Part shown: positions 44,167-54,875 of the stretch, in pieces
Layout: each line of letters starts with the position of its first letter
Numbering within the stretch: position 1 is the first letter of the stretch
Origin: Euzebyales bacterium
GTDB lineage: Bacteria > Actinomycetota > Nitriliruptoria > Euzebyales > JAHELV01
Assembly (NCBI GenBank): GCA_036374135.1
Contig: DASUUK010000010.1
Coordinates: 1-57,908, forward strand
Reading direction: 5' to 3'
DNA: 57,908 nt
Position numbers and translations under genes: made by a program
The notes under the pieces: model-generated
What the model saw: only the letters and a program-made list of their open reading frames with translations
Databases searched by the model: none
What the model was told of the DNA's origin: nothing

Positions 44167-45924
44167 TCATCGCCCGCCGGAGCACATCTCGATGGCCGCC
44201 GCGGCGGGATCGCTCGGGAAGCGCAGCCGAGTCAGCGACGCGGCTGCGGCGATGTTGGCGACGAACCTCTGGGGGGTCAACGGCTGCGTGATGGCAGCGT
44301 CGAGCTCGCGGAGCGGCGGGCAGGACATCGCCTCAGCCGCCGCGGCCGCGGCATCCCGCACGTCCGCCGGCACGGCACCGTCGGCGCCGTAGCGGCCCCA
44401 CACCCACGACAGCGGCAACGGCTTGTCGTGGCCGGGCCGCCTGCGCTCGTCCAGCCGCAGGCGTGCCGTGTACGCGTCCGCGAGACCGAGGCGGTCGAGC
44501 ACGTACACGTCCCGGCCGGCCGCCATGCCGGGCAGCCCGATGGCGCCCGCCTCGTACACGACGGTGGCGGTCGTGTGGTCGGTCAACGGGTGGGCGCCTT
44601 CGTCGACGATGAGCGAGCGCCGCCCGGCCGCGGCCAGTCGCGCCGCCCGCCGCCCATGTTCCACGCGTGCGTAGCCCGCGAAGTCGTCGAGTGTGACCGG
44701 ATGCTGCGTGTCCGTCGCGAGGACGTAGAAGCTGCGCTGGTCGGAGATCCCGTCGCGCACGCCTGCGGTGCCGGCCGGCGGACGCAGTGCCACAGCGGCC
44801 ACGAATGCCCAGCAGGCGACGACGGCGACCGCGCCGGCCTGGACCGGTGACCGCACGCGTAGCACGGCGACCGGAGCGAGCAGCGCGAACAGCGCCGGCA
44901 GCAGCATGCGCGCGTGCATGAAGTCGCCGCCGCCCCGTACGACCGCCAACGCGTGCAGCGCACCCGCCAGCGGTAGCGCGACGCGGACGATGCGGCGCCG
45001 ACCGTCGTCGCGCGCCGCCGCAGAGGCGACGAGCGCGATGAGGGCCGCGACGGGCACGACGATGGCGTAGGTGCGCGCCAGATCGGTGACGTACAGCCAG
45101 CCCTGCGCCCAGTTGGCCTGCGTGGCCTCCTTGGCGATCGCCGTGGTCGGGACCAGCGCCGCGTAGTATCCCATCCGCAGGACCTCGACCACCGTGGGCA
45201 GCGCTGCGGCGGCGATGACGAGCGCGACCAGCGTCCGCCGGCCGTGGTGGCGGCAGATGACGAGCAACGCGACGCCGGTCACGGCACTGAACACGGCGAA
45301 GTCGGGCCGCAGCAGGGGACCGAGGCCGATGAGCACGGCCGCACCGATCAGCCGTGGCCGGCTGGCGCCTGTGTTCGGCGCGCCCGGCAGGTCCGTGCTG
45401 GCGAGCCGGGCCAGCACCGCGCAGCAGGCGCCGAGCCAGGCCGTGCCGAGGCCGGTCTCGAGACCCGACGTCGCGAAGTCCCATGCCGGTGAGAGCCCGA
45501 TCCACACCAGTGCGCCGACCGGGATCAGGCGGCCGGCACGTGGCTCCAGGCGCCGCGCGCCGATCATCGCCAGACCCAGGCCCGCCACCGCGAAGGCCAG
45601 ACCCATCACCACCGCCAGCCATTCGACGGGAGCCGGCACGACGACGCGGGCGACGACGAGGAGCGCGAGCCACACGGGGCTCGTCACCGCCTCGACGCGC
45701 TCGCCGATGTTGTAGACCGCACCGTGCCCGTCGAGGATGTGCTCGACGACGCGGAAGACGATGAACGCGTCATCGCCGTTCCAGCGGCGCGACCATCCCA
45801 GCAGAGCGGCGATGGCGAGCGTCGCCACCAGCACCACCGTGGTTGCTGTGGGCCGCCGGACAACGGCGCGCGCGGCCGGCGCCGTGCGCCGCCGCGTCGC
45901 GTCGATCACCGATGCCCCGGACAT
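44167..45924 (-). CDS. GT-C membrane glycosyltransferase, AftB-like
   Basis: The 585-residue protein has about nine to ten transmembrane helices and a C-terminal external domain of ~200 residues. The first external loop carries the GT-C Asp-Asp motif WNGDDAFIVFRVVEHILDGH, then AVYNIGERVEAVTSP. This resembles arabinofuranosyltransferase AftB and related decaprenyl-phosphate-sugar users that build cell-wall arabinan. Sugar and acceptor are not certain. It lies upstream of the ALDH gene on the same strand, separated by only 53 bases between the two reading frames. Confidence 0.75.
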   Translation of the reverse strand: MSGASVIDATRRRTAPAARAVVRRPTATTVVLVATLAIAALLGWSRRWNGDDAFIVFRVVEHILDGHGAVYNIGERVEAVTSPVWLALLVVARVVVPAPVEWLAVVMGLAFAVAGLGLAMIGARRLEPRAGRLIPVGALVWIGLSPAWDFATSGLETGLGTAWLGACCAVLARLASTDLPGAPNTGASRPRLIGAAVLIGLGPLLRPDFAVFSAVTGVALLVICRHHGRRTLVALVIAAAALPTVVEVLRMGYYAALVPTTAIAKEATQANWAQGWLYVTDLARTYAIVVPVAALIALVASAAARDDGRRRIVRVALPLAGALHALAVVRGGGDFMHARMLLPALFALLAPVAVLRVRSPVQAGAVAVVACWAFVAAVALRPPAGTAGVRDGISDQRSFYVLATDTQHPVTLDDFAGYARVEHGRRAARLAAAGRRSLIVDEGAHPLTDHTTATVVYEAGAIGLPGMAAGRDVYVLDRLGLADAYTARLRLDERRRPGHDKPLPLSWVWGRYGADGAVPADVRDAAAAAAEAMSCPPLRELDAAITQPLTPQRFVANIAAAASLTRLRFPSDPAAAAIEMCSGGR

Positions 45925-46066
45925 GTCGCACCGAGCCTACGTGCCTGACGAGGCGGAGCGGTCGGCACAGTCACGTGCCCCCGGGCGTGCGGTGGCGGTT
46001 GGTGCCGGGGTCGCCCGTTGGGTTGCCACGGTGGTGGGTGACGCGTTCGTCGTGGCGCGGACGCGG

Positions 46067-46094
46067 CACGGCCCCCGCCATGGCGGGGGCCGTG
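46067..46094 (-). terminator. Perfect 28-bp palindrome after second betaine operon
   Basis: CACGGCCCCCGCCA and its exact complement follow the stop of the second binding-protein gene by 19 bases. As RNA this is a very strong hairpin, so it probably terminates the importer transcript. The 28-bp symmetry could also bind a protein. Confidence 0.65.
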
Positions 46095-46113
46095 GTCGGT
46101 CAAGTGGTGCGGA

Positions 46114-47139
46114 TCAGCCGCCCTCGCAGCCGCCCAGCAGGTCGTTGTCGTTCAGGAACGACTCGGCGACCGCCTGTGGCCGCTCGCCGTCGGACGACCT
46201 GCGCTTGTTCAGCTCGGTCATCTGCTCCTGCGACAGGGCCTCGGCGATCGGCGCGAAGCACGCCTCCAGCGCCTCGCCGTACTGCTCGTAGACGTCGCGC
46301 GTGAACACCGGCGACGCGTTGTACAGCGGGAAGAACGACTGATCGTCCTCCAGCACGGACAGGTCCAGAGCGGCGATGCGGCCGTCGGTGGTGAAGATCT
46401 CACCGAAGTTGCACGGGTCGCCCTTGTCGATGGCCGAGTAGATCACGCCCGTGTCAAGACCGGTGACCTCGCTGTTCGGGAACTCGTAGCCGTACTGCTC
46501 CTCCATGCCGGGCAGGCCGTCCTCGCGGGACTCGAACTCGGTCTCGACGCACAGTGACGCCTGCTCTGGGTTGTTCTCGATCAGCGGACCGAGGTCGCTG
46601 AGCGCCTCGGGATTGCCGAGCTGGTCCGCGGCCTCGCTACGGAACGCCAGGCCGTAGGTGTTGTTGAACGGCGCCGGTGCAAGCCACACCAGGTTGTTCT
46701 CCTGCAGGTCCTCCTCCCTGACCGCGTTGTACTGCTCCTCGCGGTCGGGGATCGGATCGGTGTGGCCCAGGTGGTTGATCCAGCCGGTGCCGGTGTACTC
46801 CCAGTAGTGCTGGATCTGGCCGCTCAGCAGGGCCTGGCGATTCGCGTCGGTGCCGCCCAGGTTGACCTGGTCGTCGACGCTCGCGCCGGCGGCCTCGAGC
46901 GCCGTCACGGAGATGTAGCCGAGGATCTGCTGCTCGTCGAAGTCCTTCGACCCGACGGTGATCTGCGCGCCATCGAGCGCCTCGGTGCCGGCCGTGAGCT
47001 CACCCCCCTCGCTGCCGCCGGACGCGGTCGTGGCCTCGCCACCGCCACCGCTCTCCAGCTGATCACCGCCGCCGCATGCCGCGGCGAGCAGTGCCAGCGC
47101 GGCGAAGAGCGCCAGCAGAACTGATTTCGAGCGTCGCAC
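46114..47139 (-). CDS. Glycine betaine/choline-type ABC substrate-binding lipoprotein (system 2)
   Basis: This 341-residue lipoprotein has a signal ending LLAAACGGG, a Gly/Ser linker, and an OpuAC-type domain with ITVGSKDFDEQQILGY and HYWEYTGTGWINHLG. GTG at 47139 is preferred since AAAGGA lies eight bases upstream; ATG codons at 47169 and 47154 are weaker. It delivers a quaternary amine to the system 2 permeases. Its likeness to the protein at 13173-14189 shows that the two systems are paralogues. Confidence 0.9.
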   Translation of the reverse strand: MRRSKSVLLALFAALALLAAACGGGDQLESGGGGEATTASGGSEGGELTAGTEALDGAQITVGSKDFDEQQILGYISVTALEAAGASVDDQVNLGGTDANRQALLSGQIQHYWEYTGTGWINHLGHTDPIPDREEQYNAVREEDLQENNLVWLAPAPFNNTYGLAFRSEAADQLGNPEALSDLGPLIENNPEQASLCVETEFESREDGLPGMEEQYGYEFPNSEVTGLDTGVIYSAIDKGDPCNFGEIFTTDGRIAALDLSVLEDDQSFFPLYNASPVFTRDVYEQYGEALEACFAPIAEALSQEQMTELNKRRSSDGERPQAVAESFLNDNDLLGGCEGG

Positions 47140-47200
47140 GTGGGTTCCTTTCGCATTCCTCGGATGCACGGCGCAGGCGCTGCCATGGCGCCAGCGTTTG

Positions 47201-48049
47201 TCAGAGCCCCTTGGGCTTCAGCCACTCCTCGATGAGGCCCCCGACGTAGTCGACCAGCAGCGCCAGCACGGCAGCCATCACCGCGCCGGTGATGAGCACG
47301 GGCGTCCGCTTCAGGTTGAAGCCGGTGAAGATGATGAAGCCGAGGCCACCGCCGCCGAACAGGAACGCCAGGGTCGCGGTGCCCACGTTCAAGATCAGGG
47401 CGGTCCGGACCCCGGCGAGCACGACCGGGATCGCAAGGGGCAGCTCGATCTTGCGCAGCACCTGACGCTGGGACATGCCCATGCCGCTGCCAGCCTCGAG
47501 GATGTCGCGGTCGACGCCATCCAGCCCAACCATCGTGTTGCGCAGGATCGGCAGGAAGGAGACCGCGACGAGGGCGGCGACCACGGGCACCACACCGGTG
47601 CTCGGGAGGACCGGCACGGCCCCGAAGGCGATGAAGATGATGGCCAACAGCCCCAGTGACGGGATGGCCTGCCCGGCATTGCCGATGCCGATGATCACCG
47701 GCGCCAGTCGTCGCGTCCCAGGACGGGTCGCCACGATGCCGAGTGGCACGGCCAGCGCCACGACGATGATGGTCGACAAGACCGTCAGGTAGATGTGACG
47801 TTGTGTCTGGCCCAACACGTTGTCCAGGGTGATGTTGCGCGCCTCGATCGAGTCGAGCTCCTGACCGCTGAGCCACACGACCAGCAGCACCAGCACGATG
47901 GTGACGAACACCGGGATGCTGGCGTAGTGCACCAGCTTCTGCCGCGTGGTCATCGCGTCCGGGTCGGTGCGGACCTCCGACCTGGCCGCCTGCGTGTCCA
48001 GCTGGGCCCGTCTATCGAGGCCGTCGTCGGTCTGCGTGGGCGCGCTCAC
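47201..48049 (-). CDS. Betaine-type ABC permease B (system 2)
   Basis: The 282-residue permease has a long polar N-terminus (~40 residues), a first helix, the ELDSIEARNI segment and a ProW-type core with EAA loop RDILEAGSGMGMSQRQVLRKIELP. The GTG start overlaps the ATPase stop as GTGA, exactly as in system 1. Confidence 0.9.
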   Translation of the reverse strand: MSAPTQTDDGLDRRAQLDTQAARSEVRTDPDAMTTRQKLVHYASIPVFVTIVLVLLVVWLSGQELDSIEARNITLDNVLGQTQRHIYLTVLSTIIVVALAVPLGIVATRPGTRRLAPVIIGIGNAGQAIPSLGLLAIIFIAFGAVPVLPSTGVVPVVAALVAVSFLPILRNTMVGLDGVDRDILEAGSGMGMSQRQVLRKIELPLAIPVVLAGVRTALILNVGTATLAFLFGGGGLGFIIFTGFNLKRTPVLITGAVMAAVLALLVDYVGGLIEEWLKPKGL

Positions 48050-49221
48050 GCGATCGCCTCCTCCGGCGGGAGCTTCGCGGCCCGGTAGTACTCTTCGGTC
48101 TGCTCGCGCATGCCCTGGATCGCCTGCATGATCGTGTCGATGTCGACCAGGCCCTGATAGGAGCCCTTGCCGTCGACCACGACCGCGCAACCGGCGTTGC
48201 TGACGATCATCTCGTTGAGCGCGTCCGACAGCGTGGCCTGCGGCTCGACCTGCGCCTCGTGGGGCAGCCCGCTGTTGCGCAGATCGCCTTCGCGCTTGAA
48301 GTCGGTGGCACGCAGCCACCGTTGTGGACGTCCCTGGCTGTCGAGCACCAGCAGGGCGGTCCAGTGCGACTCGTGCAGCTTGTTGAACAGCGCGTCCCGT
48401 GAGTCATCGAAGGTGCCCGTCGGTACGTCGCTGTGGTAGTCGACGTCACGCACCCGGGACAGGTTGAGCCGCTTCAGTGAGGCGCCCGATCCGATGAAGT
48501 CCTCGACGAAGTCGTCCGCGGGTGCGGTCAGGATCGTCTCGGGGGTGTCGAACTGCGCGATCACCGACTGGTCCCGCAGGATCGCGATGCGGTCGCCCAT
48601 CTTGATCGCCTCGTCGATGTCATGGGTGACGAAGACGATGGTCTTGTTGATCTCTTCCTGCAGGCGCAGGAACTCGTTCTGCAGGCGCTCACGCGTGATG
48701 GGGTCGATCGCGCCGAACGGCTCATCCATCAGCATGATGTCGGGGTCGGCACTCATGGCGCGAGCGACGCCGATGCGCTGGCGCTGACCGCCCGACAGCT
48801 CCTTAGGGTAGCGGTCCCGGAACCGTGCGGGATCCAGCCCGACCGTGTCGAGCAGTTCGTCGACGCGGTCGTCGACCTTCTTCTTGTCCCAGCCCAGCAA
48901 TCGCGGCACCGTCGCGATGTTGTGGTGGATGGTGCGGTGGGGGAACAGACCGATCTGTTGGATGACGTAGCCGATCTGGCGTCGCAGCTGATCGGGGTCG
49001 GCGCTCATCACGTTCTCGCCCGACAGGTAGATCTCCCCCGAGGTCGGCTCGATCAGACGGTTGATCATCTTCATGGTCGTGGTCTTGCCGCAGCCCGACG
49101 GACCGACGAGCACGACGATCTCGCCCTCGGGGATGTCCATGTTCACCGACTTCACGGCCGGCTCGGACATGCCGGGATAGATCTTTGTCAGCTCCCTGAG
49201 CTGGATCTTGTACTCGCTCAC
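48046..49221 (-). CDS. Betaine-type ABC ATPase with two CBS domains (system 2)
   Basis: This 391-residue ATPase has Walker A GPSGCGKTT, Q-loop VIQQIGLFP, signature LSGGQRQRIGVA, Walker B IMLMDEP and switch His FVTHDIDEA. A C-terminal CBS pair (SDVPTGTFDDSRDAL... and DIDTIMQAIQGMRE) follows, as in osmoregulated OpuA. It energises betaine uptake and may gate it by ionic strength. It starts with GTG 52 bases after permease A. Confidence 0.93.
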   Translation of the reverse strand: MSEYKIQLRELTKIYPGMSEPAVKSVNMDIPEGEIVVLVGPSGCGKTTTMKMINRLIEPTSGEIYLSGENVMSADPDQLRRQIGYVIQQIGLFPHRTIHHNIATVPRLLGWDKKKVDDRVDELLDTVGLDPARFRDRYPKELSGGQRQRIGVARAMSADPDIMLMDEPFGAIDPITRERLQNEFLRLQEEINKTIVFVTHDIDEAIKMGDRIAILRDQSVIAQFDTPETILTAPADDFVEDFIGSGASLKRLNLSRVRDVDYHSDVPTGTFDDSRDALFNKLHESHWTALLVLDSQGRPQRWLRATDFKREGDLRNSGLPHEAQVEPQATLSDALNEMIVSNAGCAVVVDGKGSYQGLVDIDTIMQAIQGMREQTEEYYRAAKLPPEEAIA

Positions 49222-49273
49222 GTCGCATCCACCTTCTGTCTCGACGCCCGGGCCGGCCGCTCCACCTGATGTG

Positions 49274-49924
49274 TCACTGCAGTCCTTTCGACGTGGTCAG
49301 CCGTCCGATGACCTGGTACAGAGCGTCGAACAGCAGGGCGAGGATGAGGATGGCCAACGTGCCGCCGAAGATGGACTCGGTCGCTCCGACGCTGCCGATC
49401 CGCCGGATGCCGTTGTAGATCTCATTGCCCAGGCCGCCGCCGCCGATCAGGGCGGCGACCGCGGCGATGCCGACGGTCAGCTGCGTGGCGACCCGGATCC
49501 CGGTCAGGATGACCGGCCAGGCGACGGGCAGCTCCATCTGCAGCAGGCGCTGGGCGTTGCCCATGCCCATGCCGCGTGCCGACTCGATCATCGCGGGGTC
49601 GACCGACTGCAGGCCCGCGAGCGTGTTGCGCGCGATCGGCAGCAGTGCATACCCGGTCAGCGCGACGATCACCGGGCGGTTGCCGATGCCGAGGTAGGGG
49701 ATCAGGGCGGCGAACAACGCGAGCGACGGGATCGTCAGGATGAGTGACGTCGTGTTCATGATCGGCCCACGCAGCAACGAGGACCGGTGGGCGATGATCC
49801 CGAGCACCATGGCGATGATCGTCGCCAGCACAATGGGGACGACGACCAGCCAGATGTGCTCGAGCGACTGCTCGATCAGGACGTCAATGGTGCCGGGTGC
49901 GGTCAGGTACTCGATGAAGCTCAT
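49274..49924 (-). CDS. Betaine-type ABC permease A (system 2)
   Basis: The 216-residue permease has about six helices and the EAA loop PAMIESARGMGMGNAQRLLQMELP. It is the first gene of the second importer operon. The ATG is preceded by GGAGGGACGACGCAGACG. About 270 bases separate it from the divergent MacA-like gene; that gap has no gene but should contain both promoters (for example GGTATGACAACGGTAGCAGAT near 50036). Confidence 0.9.
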   Translation of the reverse strand: MSFIEYLTAPGTIDVLIEQSLEHIWLVVVPIVLATIIAMVLGIIAHRSSLLRGPIMNTTSLILTIPSLALFAALIPYLGIGNRPVIVALTGYALLPIARNTLAGLQSVDPAMIESARGMGMGNAQRLLQMELPVAWPVILTGIRVATQLTVGIAAVAALIGGGGLGNEIYNGIRRIGSVGATESIFGGTLAILILALLFDALYQVIGRLTTSKGLQ

Positions 49925-50195
49925 CGTCTGCGTCGTCCCTCCTGTCCGCTGTGACCGCGTCGCGCGCGGCTCGTCAACGCGGCACAGCCCTCGCTCCCAA
50001 GGTTGCGGACTGCGCAACGGCCGCGGGCACCGGGCGGTATGACAACGGTAGCAGATGCCGCCGGATGGATGATAGGGGCATTTGGCGGCGGCCGGTAGGC
50101 GGTCCCGCAACGTTCGGACGGCCTCGCCCGCAACCGCTTACGCGCCGACCTACAGTGGCGCACCGGCAGGGCATCGTCGGAAGGACCGTAGCGCG

Positions 50196-51599
50196 GTGGA
50201 CGTCGCCGGATCGCCGAGCGGGCGTCGGCTGTTGTGTGCCGCGGTCGCGGTCGTGCTGCTCGGCGGCTGCTCAGCCGACGACACGCCGGTGGTCGAGGTC
50301 ACCACCGTGTCCGTCGGTGATGTGACCGAGACGATCTCCGCGCCTGCAGTCGTGCAGGCCGCCAACCGACAGGACGTCGCGGCATCGGCGCCCGGCGTGG
50401 TCGCGGAGATCCGACGGCGTGACGGCCGCCGGGTCGCCGCGGGCGAGCTGGTGGTGCGCCTCGTCAACGACGACGTCGAGTTGGCGCTCGAACAGGCGCA
50501 GGCGGCACAGGCAGCTCTGGACGCGTCGCGGTCCGGCGTGCGCATCGACCCGCCCGGAGACGCCGCCGTGGCGGCCTCGCGCCAGTCGGTCGCCGACCTC
50601 GACGCCGATGTGGGCCCTGACCTCGCGGCCGCACGCCGTCGGGCGGCGGCCATCGACGACCCTGCTGCGCGGCAGGCCGCGCAGCAGACCGTTGCCATGC
50701 TCGAGGAGACCTACCACGACGTGCGCGACGCGCTGCTCGCGACCGGTCGGGCGGCGGCACAGCAGCAGAACGCCGTCGCCGCGTCCTTCGCAGACGCACT
50801 GAACCAGGCGCTCGCGCAGGCCACCGCCGGACAGGCCGCGCAGGCGGCGGGCGCCGCCGACGCGGCCGAGGCGCAGGCCGAGGACCTCGACCTGTTCGCG
50901 CCGATCGACGGGGTCGTCGAACTCGGGCGCGCCGCCACCAGCACCACGCCGGTCGTTCCCGACGAGCTGGGGAATGGTGCCGCGGAGGCGCTCGCGGGTG
51001 GTCTGGGCGCCGCGTCCGCCGCGCAGGGTGGCAGGCTGCAGGTCGGCAGCGAGGTCGCGCCGGGACAAACAGTGTTCACCGTGTTCAACACCCGGCAGCT
51101 GTACGTGCAGGCGGACGTCGACGAGATCGACGCGCCCGCGTTGCAGGCCGGGCAGCGGGCGGAGGTGCTGCTCGACGCGTTCCCCGACCGGGCGTTCGAC
51201 GGCGAGGTGACCAGCGTGGCCATCGAGGCACAGACCGGCACGACCGGCGGCGTGTCGTATCCGGTGCGCATCCGGTTGCTCGACGTCCCTGACGAGCAGC
51301 GCAGGCGCCCCCGCCTGGGCATGACGGCGAGCGCCGAGATCGTCACCGACACGGTCACGTCCGATCAGGTTGTGCCGGCCCGTTCGATCGTGCGCCGCGA
51401 CGGGGGACAGGCGGTGTTCATCGTCCGGGACGGTCGTGCAGAGCTGGTCCGCGTGGACGTCGACGCGCTCGGTGAGGAGCGGGCGGCCGTGACGTCGTCG
51501 CAGCTGAGCACGGACGACCCCGTGATCGTGTCCGGGTACGAAGACCTGCTCGACGGCGATGCCGTCCGCGTCACCGATGCGTCCGCCAGCGAGCGCTGA
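50196..51599 (+). CDS. MacA/HlyD-like efflux adaptor lipoprotein
   Basis: This 467-residue protein has a lipoprotein signal (lipobox LLGGC), a biotinyl-lipoyl-like half (VVAEIRRRDGRRVAAGELVVRL), a long Ala/Gln-rich helical hairpin (residues ~90-220), the second lipoyl half (LDLFAPIDGVVELG) and barrel domains. It is a membrane-fusion-type adaptor for the MacB-like ATPase and permease encoded next. In a Gram-positive it may couple the permease to wall-side substrates. AAGGA lies about 12 bases before the GTG start. Confidence 0.85.
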   Translation: MDVAGSPSGRRLLCAAVAVVLLGGCSADDTPVVEVTTVSVGDVTETISAPAVVQAANRQDVAASAPGVVAEIRRRDGRRVAAGELVVRLVNDDVELALEQAQAAQAALDASRSGVRIDPPGDAAVAASRQSVADLDADVGPDLAAARRRAAAIDDPAARQAAQQTVAMLEETYHDVRDALLATGRAAAQQQNAVAASFADALNQALAQATAGQAAQAAGAADAAEAQAEDLDLFAPIDGVVELGRAATSTTPVVPDELGNGAAEALAGGLGAASAAQGGRLQVGSEVAPGQTVFTVFNTRQLYVQADVDEIDAPALQAGQRAEVLLDAFPDRAFDGEVTSVAIEAQTGTTGGVSYPVRIRLLDVPDEQRRRPRLGMTASAEIVTDTVTSDQVVPARSIVRRDGGQAVFIVRDGRAELVRVDVDALGEERAAVTSSQLSTDDPVIVSGYEDLLDGDAVRVTDASASER

Positions 51600-51609
51600 G
51601 GCGCCGCCC

Positions 51610-52307
<698 letters not shown>

Positions 52308-52311
<4 letters not shown>

Positions 52312-53492
52312 CCTTCATCGAGTCGATGCGCGTGGCGCTGACAGCGATCCGCGCCAACCGCCTGCGTTCGGGGCTGACGGTGCTCGGGGTCGTCATCGGC
52401 GTGCTGTCGGTCGTGCTGCTCGTCGCGGTCGGCTCCGGGGCGCGCGCGGTCGTGACGGCCGGCGTCGAGGATCTGGGATCGAACCTGCTGCTCGTCGCGC
52501 CGGGCAGCTTCGAGTTCGGCCAGGCGCCCACCCGCAGCCAGTTCACGCTCGAGGACATCGAATCGCTGTCGCGCCAGCTGCGTGACCGGGCGCGGGTCAC
52601 CGGCTCGATCGCCAGCGGCGAACGGGTGCGCAGCGACACGGGCGCTGCGTTCACCAGCGTCATCGGCGTGACCGCTGACTTCGACGACGTGGTCAACCGA
52701 CCGATCGCGCGCGGCGAGTTCCTGAACGAGTCGGACCTGGCCACGGCGCGCCGCGTCGCTGTGCTCGGTGCCACCGCCGCCGACGGCCTGTTCGGCGGGA
52801 TCGACCCGATCGCGCGGCAGATCACGGTCGGCGGCCTGCGCTTCCGCGTGATCGGCACCGTCGAGCCACTGGGCTCGGCGCTCGGCGTCGACCGTGACAG
52901 CCAGGTGTACGTGCCGCTGACCGCTGCCCAGCGGCTGTTCGGCATCCGCACGATCGACACGCTGTTCGTCCGGGCCGACGACCGCGACGGTCTCGACGAC
53001 GTGACGGCGACCATCGAGCGGGTGCTCTCCGAGCGGTTCGAACCCGACGAGTTCTCGATCCTGTCCCAGGATGAGATCCTCGGCGTGGCCGGCCGCATCC
53101 TCGACACGCTGACCCTGGTGCTGGCCGCGATCGCGGGCATCAGCCTGCTCGTGGGCGGCATCGGTGTGAGCAACATCATGTTGGTCTCGGTCAGCGAGCG
53201 GACCCGCGAGATCGGCTTGCGCAAGGCGCTGGGGGCACGCACGAGCGAGATCACCCGACAGTTCCTCGTCGAGGCGATCGTGCTGTGCGGCATCGGCGGC
53301 GTGCTCGGTGTGGCGGGTGGGGTGGGGTTGTCCTATGTGGCCGAGCGCTTCACACCGGTGCCCGCCGAGGTGACGTGGTGGAGCGTGGCACTGGCGTTCG
53401 GGGTGAGCGTCGCCGTGGGTGTGATCTTCGGGGTGTTCCCCGCGCGACGGGCGGGGCGCATGGACCCGGTCGCCGCCCTGCGCCGCGAGTGA
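52308..53492 (+). CDS. MacB-type ABC permease
   Basis: This 394-residue permease has an N-terminal helix (SGLTVLGVVIGVLSVVLL), a ~220-residue extracytoplasmic MacB periplasmic-core domain, and three C-terminal helices with the FtsX-type motif SVSERTREIGLRKALGAR. With the adaptor and ATPase it forms a tripartite-like exporter for antibiotics, peptides or lipids. The substrate is not known. Confidence 0.9.
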
Positions 53493-53606
53493 GCGGCCCA
53501 CCTGGCCGTGGCAGCGCGCCCCCGTGGGGCGGGGCGGGTCGGCACGCAGGTGGGGGTTGACGGCACCGGCAACAATGGGCGACGCCGTGTCCAGCGAGGA
53601 GGCCTG

Positions 53607-54767
53607 ATGACGACCGCACTCATCTGGGGCGACGACGACCTGCACTACGACTTCGGGCCTGACCACCCGCTCAATCCCATCCGCGTGAAGCTGACGGTGG
53701 CACTGATCCGCGCATGTGGCCTCGTCGATGCCGACGGCGTCGAGGTGCTGCCCAGGGCGGCGTTCACGACCGACGACGTCCTGACCATCCACGACGCTCC
53801 CTATGTCGAGGCCGTGATGGCGGCATCCGAGGACCCCCACAGCGGCGCCGGGTTCGAATTCGGACTGGGATGGGGCGACAACCCGACCTTCGCCGGCATG
53901 CACGACGCGTCGCTCGAGGTCTGCGGTGCGTCCGTCGCCGCCGCCGAGAACGTGTGGACGGGGCGCGTCGCGCATGCCTTCAATCCCGCCGGGGGCCTGC
54001 ACCACGCGATGCGCGGCCGCGCATCGGGGTTCTGCATCTATGACGACCCCGTCGCGGCCATCGAGTGGCTGCTGGCCAACGGCGCCGGCCGCGTCGGTTA
54101 CGTCGACGTCGACACCCACCACGGCGATGGTGTCCAGGCCTACTACTACGACAACCCGCGGGTCCTGACGATCAGCTTGCACGAGTCCGGTCGCTATCTG
54201 TTCCCCGGCACCGGGTTCACCGATGAGATCGGAGAGGGTGACGCGCGCGGGACCGCGCTCAACGTGCCGCTCGAGCCGGCCACGACCGGTGACATCTGGT
54301 TGTCGGCGTTCGACGCGGTGGTGCCCGACGCGCTGGACGCCTTCGCTCCCGACGCGCTGGTCACGCAGCTCGGGTGTGACACCCACGCGACCGATCCGCT
54401 GGCGCACCTCGGCCTGATCACCGACGACTACATGAGCGTCGCGACACGATTGCACGACCTCGCCCACCGCCACGCGCATGGTCGGTGGGTCGCGCTGGGG
54501 GGTGGTGGCTACCAGCTGGCGACTGTGGTGCCGCGTGCCTGGACGATCTACTTCGCCGAGCTGTGTGGCGGCGACCTGCCGCACGAGGTGCCGTGGGGCT
54601 GGTTGCACGAGGCGGAGGCGGCGGCGGGCGTGCGGCCGCCGCCGACCTTCCACGATCGCCAGGTGATGCTGCTACCCGAACGGGAGGAGCGGGTGCGCCA
54701 CGCAGCCGACGACGCGGTCGAGCGCCTGCGACGGACGGCCTTCGACCACCTCGAGCGGCACACCTGA
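53607..54767 (+). CDS. AcuC-like histone deacetylase-family protein
   Basis: The 386-residue protein has the class I deacetylase fold. Motifs are HDAPYVEAVM near the start, the zinc/charge-relay DVDTHHGDGVQ, LGCDTHATDP, and GGGGYQLATVVPRAW at the end. AcuC enzymes deacetylate acetyl-CoA synthetase and other proteins. CGAGGAGGCCTG before the ATG decides the start. The next gene follows within about 110 bases. Confidence 0.88.
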   Translation: MTTALIWGDDDLHYDFGPDHPLNPIRVKLTVALIRACGLVDADGVEVLPRAAFTTDDVLTIHDAPYVEAVMAASEDPHSGAGFEFGLGWGDNPTFAGMHDASLEVCGASVAAAENVWTGRVAHAFNPAGGLHHAMRGRASGFCIYDDPVAAIEWLLANGAGRVGYVDVDTHHGDGVQAYYYDNPRVLTISLHESGRYLFPGTGFTDEIGEGDARGTALNVPLEPATTGDIWLSAFDAVVPDALDAFAPDALVTQLGCDTHATDPLAHLGLITDDYMSVATRLHDLAHRHAHGRWVALGGGGYQLATVVPRAWTIYFAELCGGDLPHEVPWGWLHEAEAAAGVRPPPTFHDRQVMLLPEREERVRHAADDAVERLRRTAFDHLERHT

Positions 54768-54875
54768 GCGGCGCCGGTCGGGGCCGTGCGGCACTCTGGC
54801 AGCAGTCGGCGCCGGTCCCGGGACGAACGGGCGGCCGCCGGCGTGCGATGCTCGACCGACGCGACGGGGACGCCG

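Noticed and set aside
46067-46094. 28-bp palindrome as a primary operator
   Set aside because: It lies directly after the binding-protein stop, where a terminator is expected, and away from any start codon.
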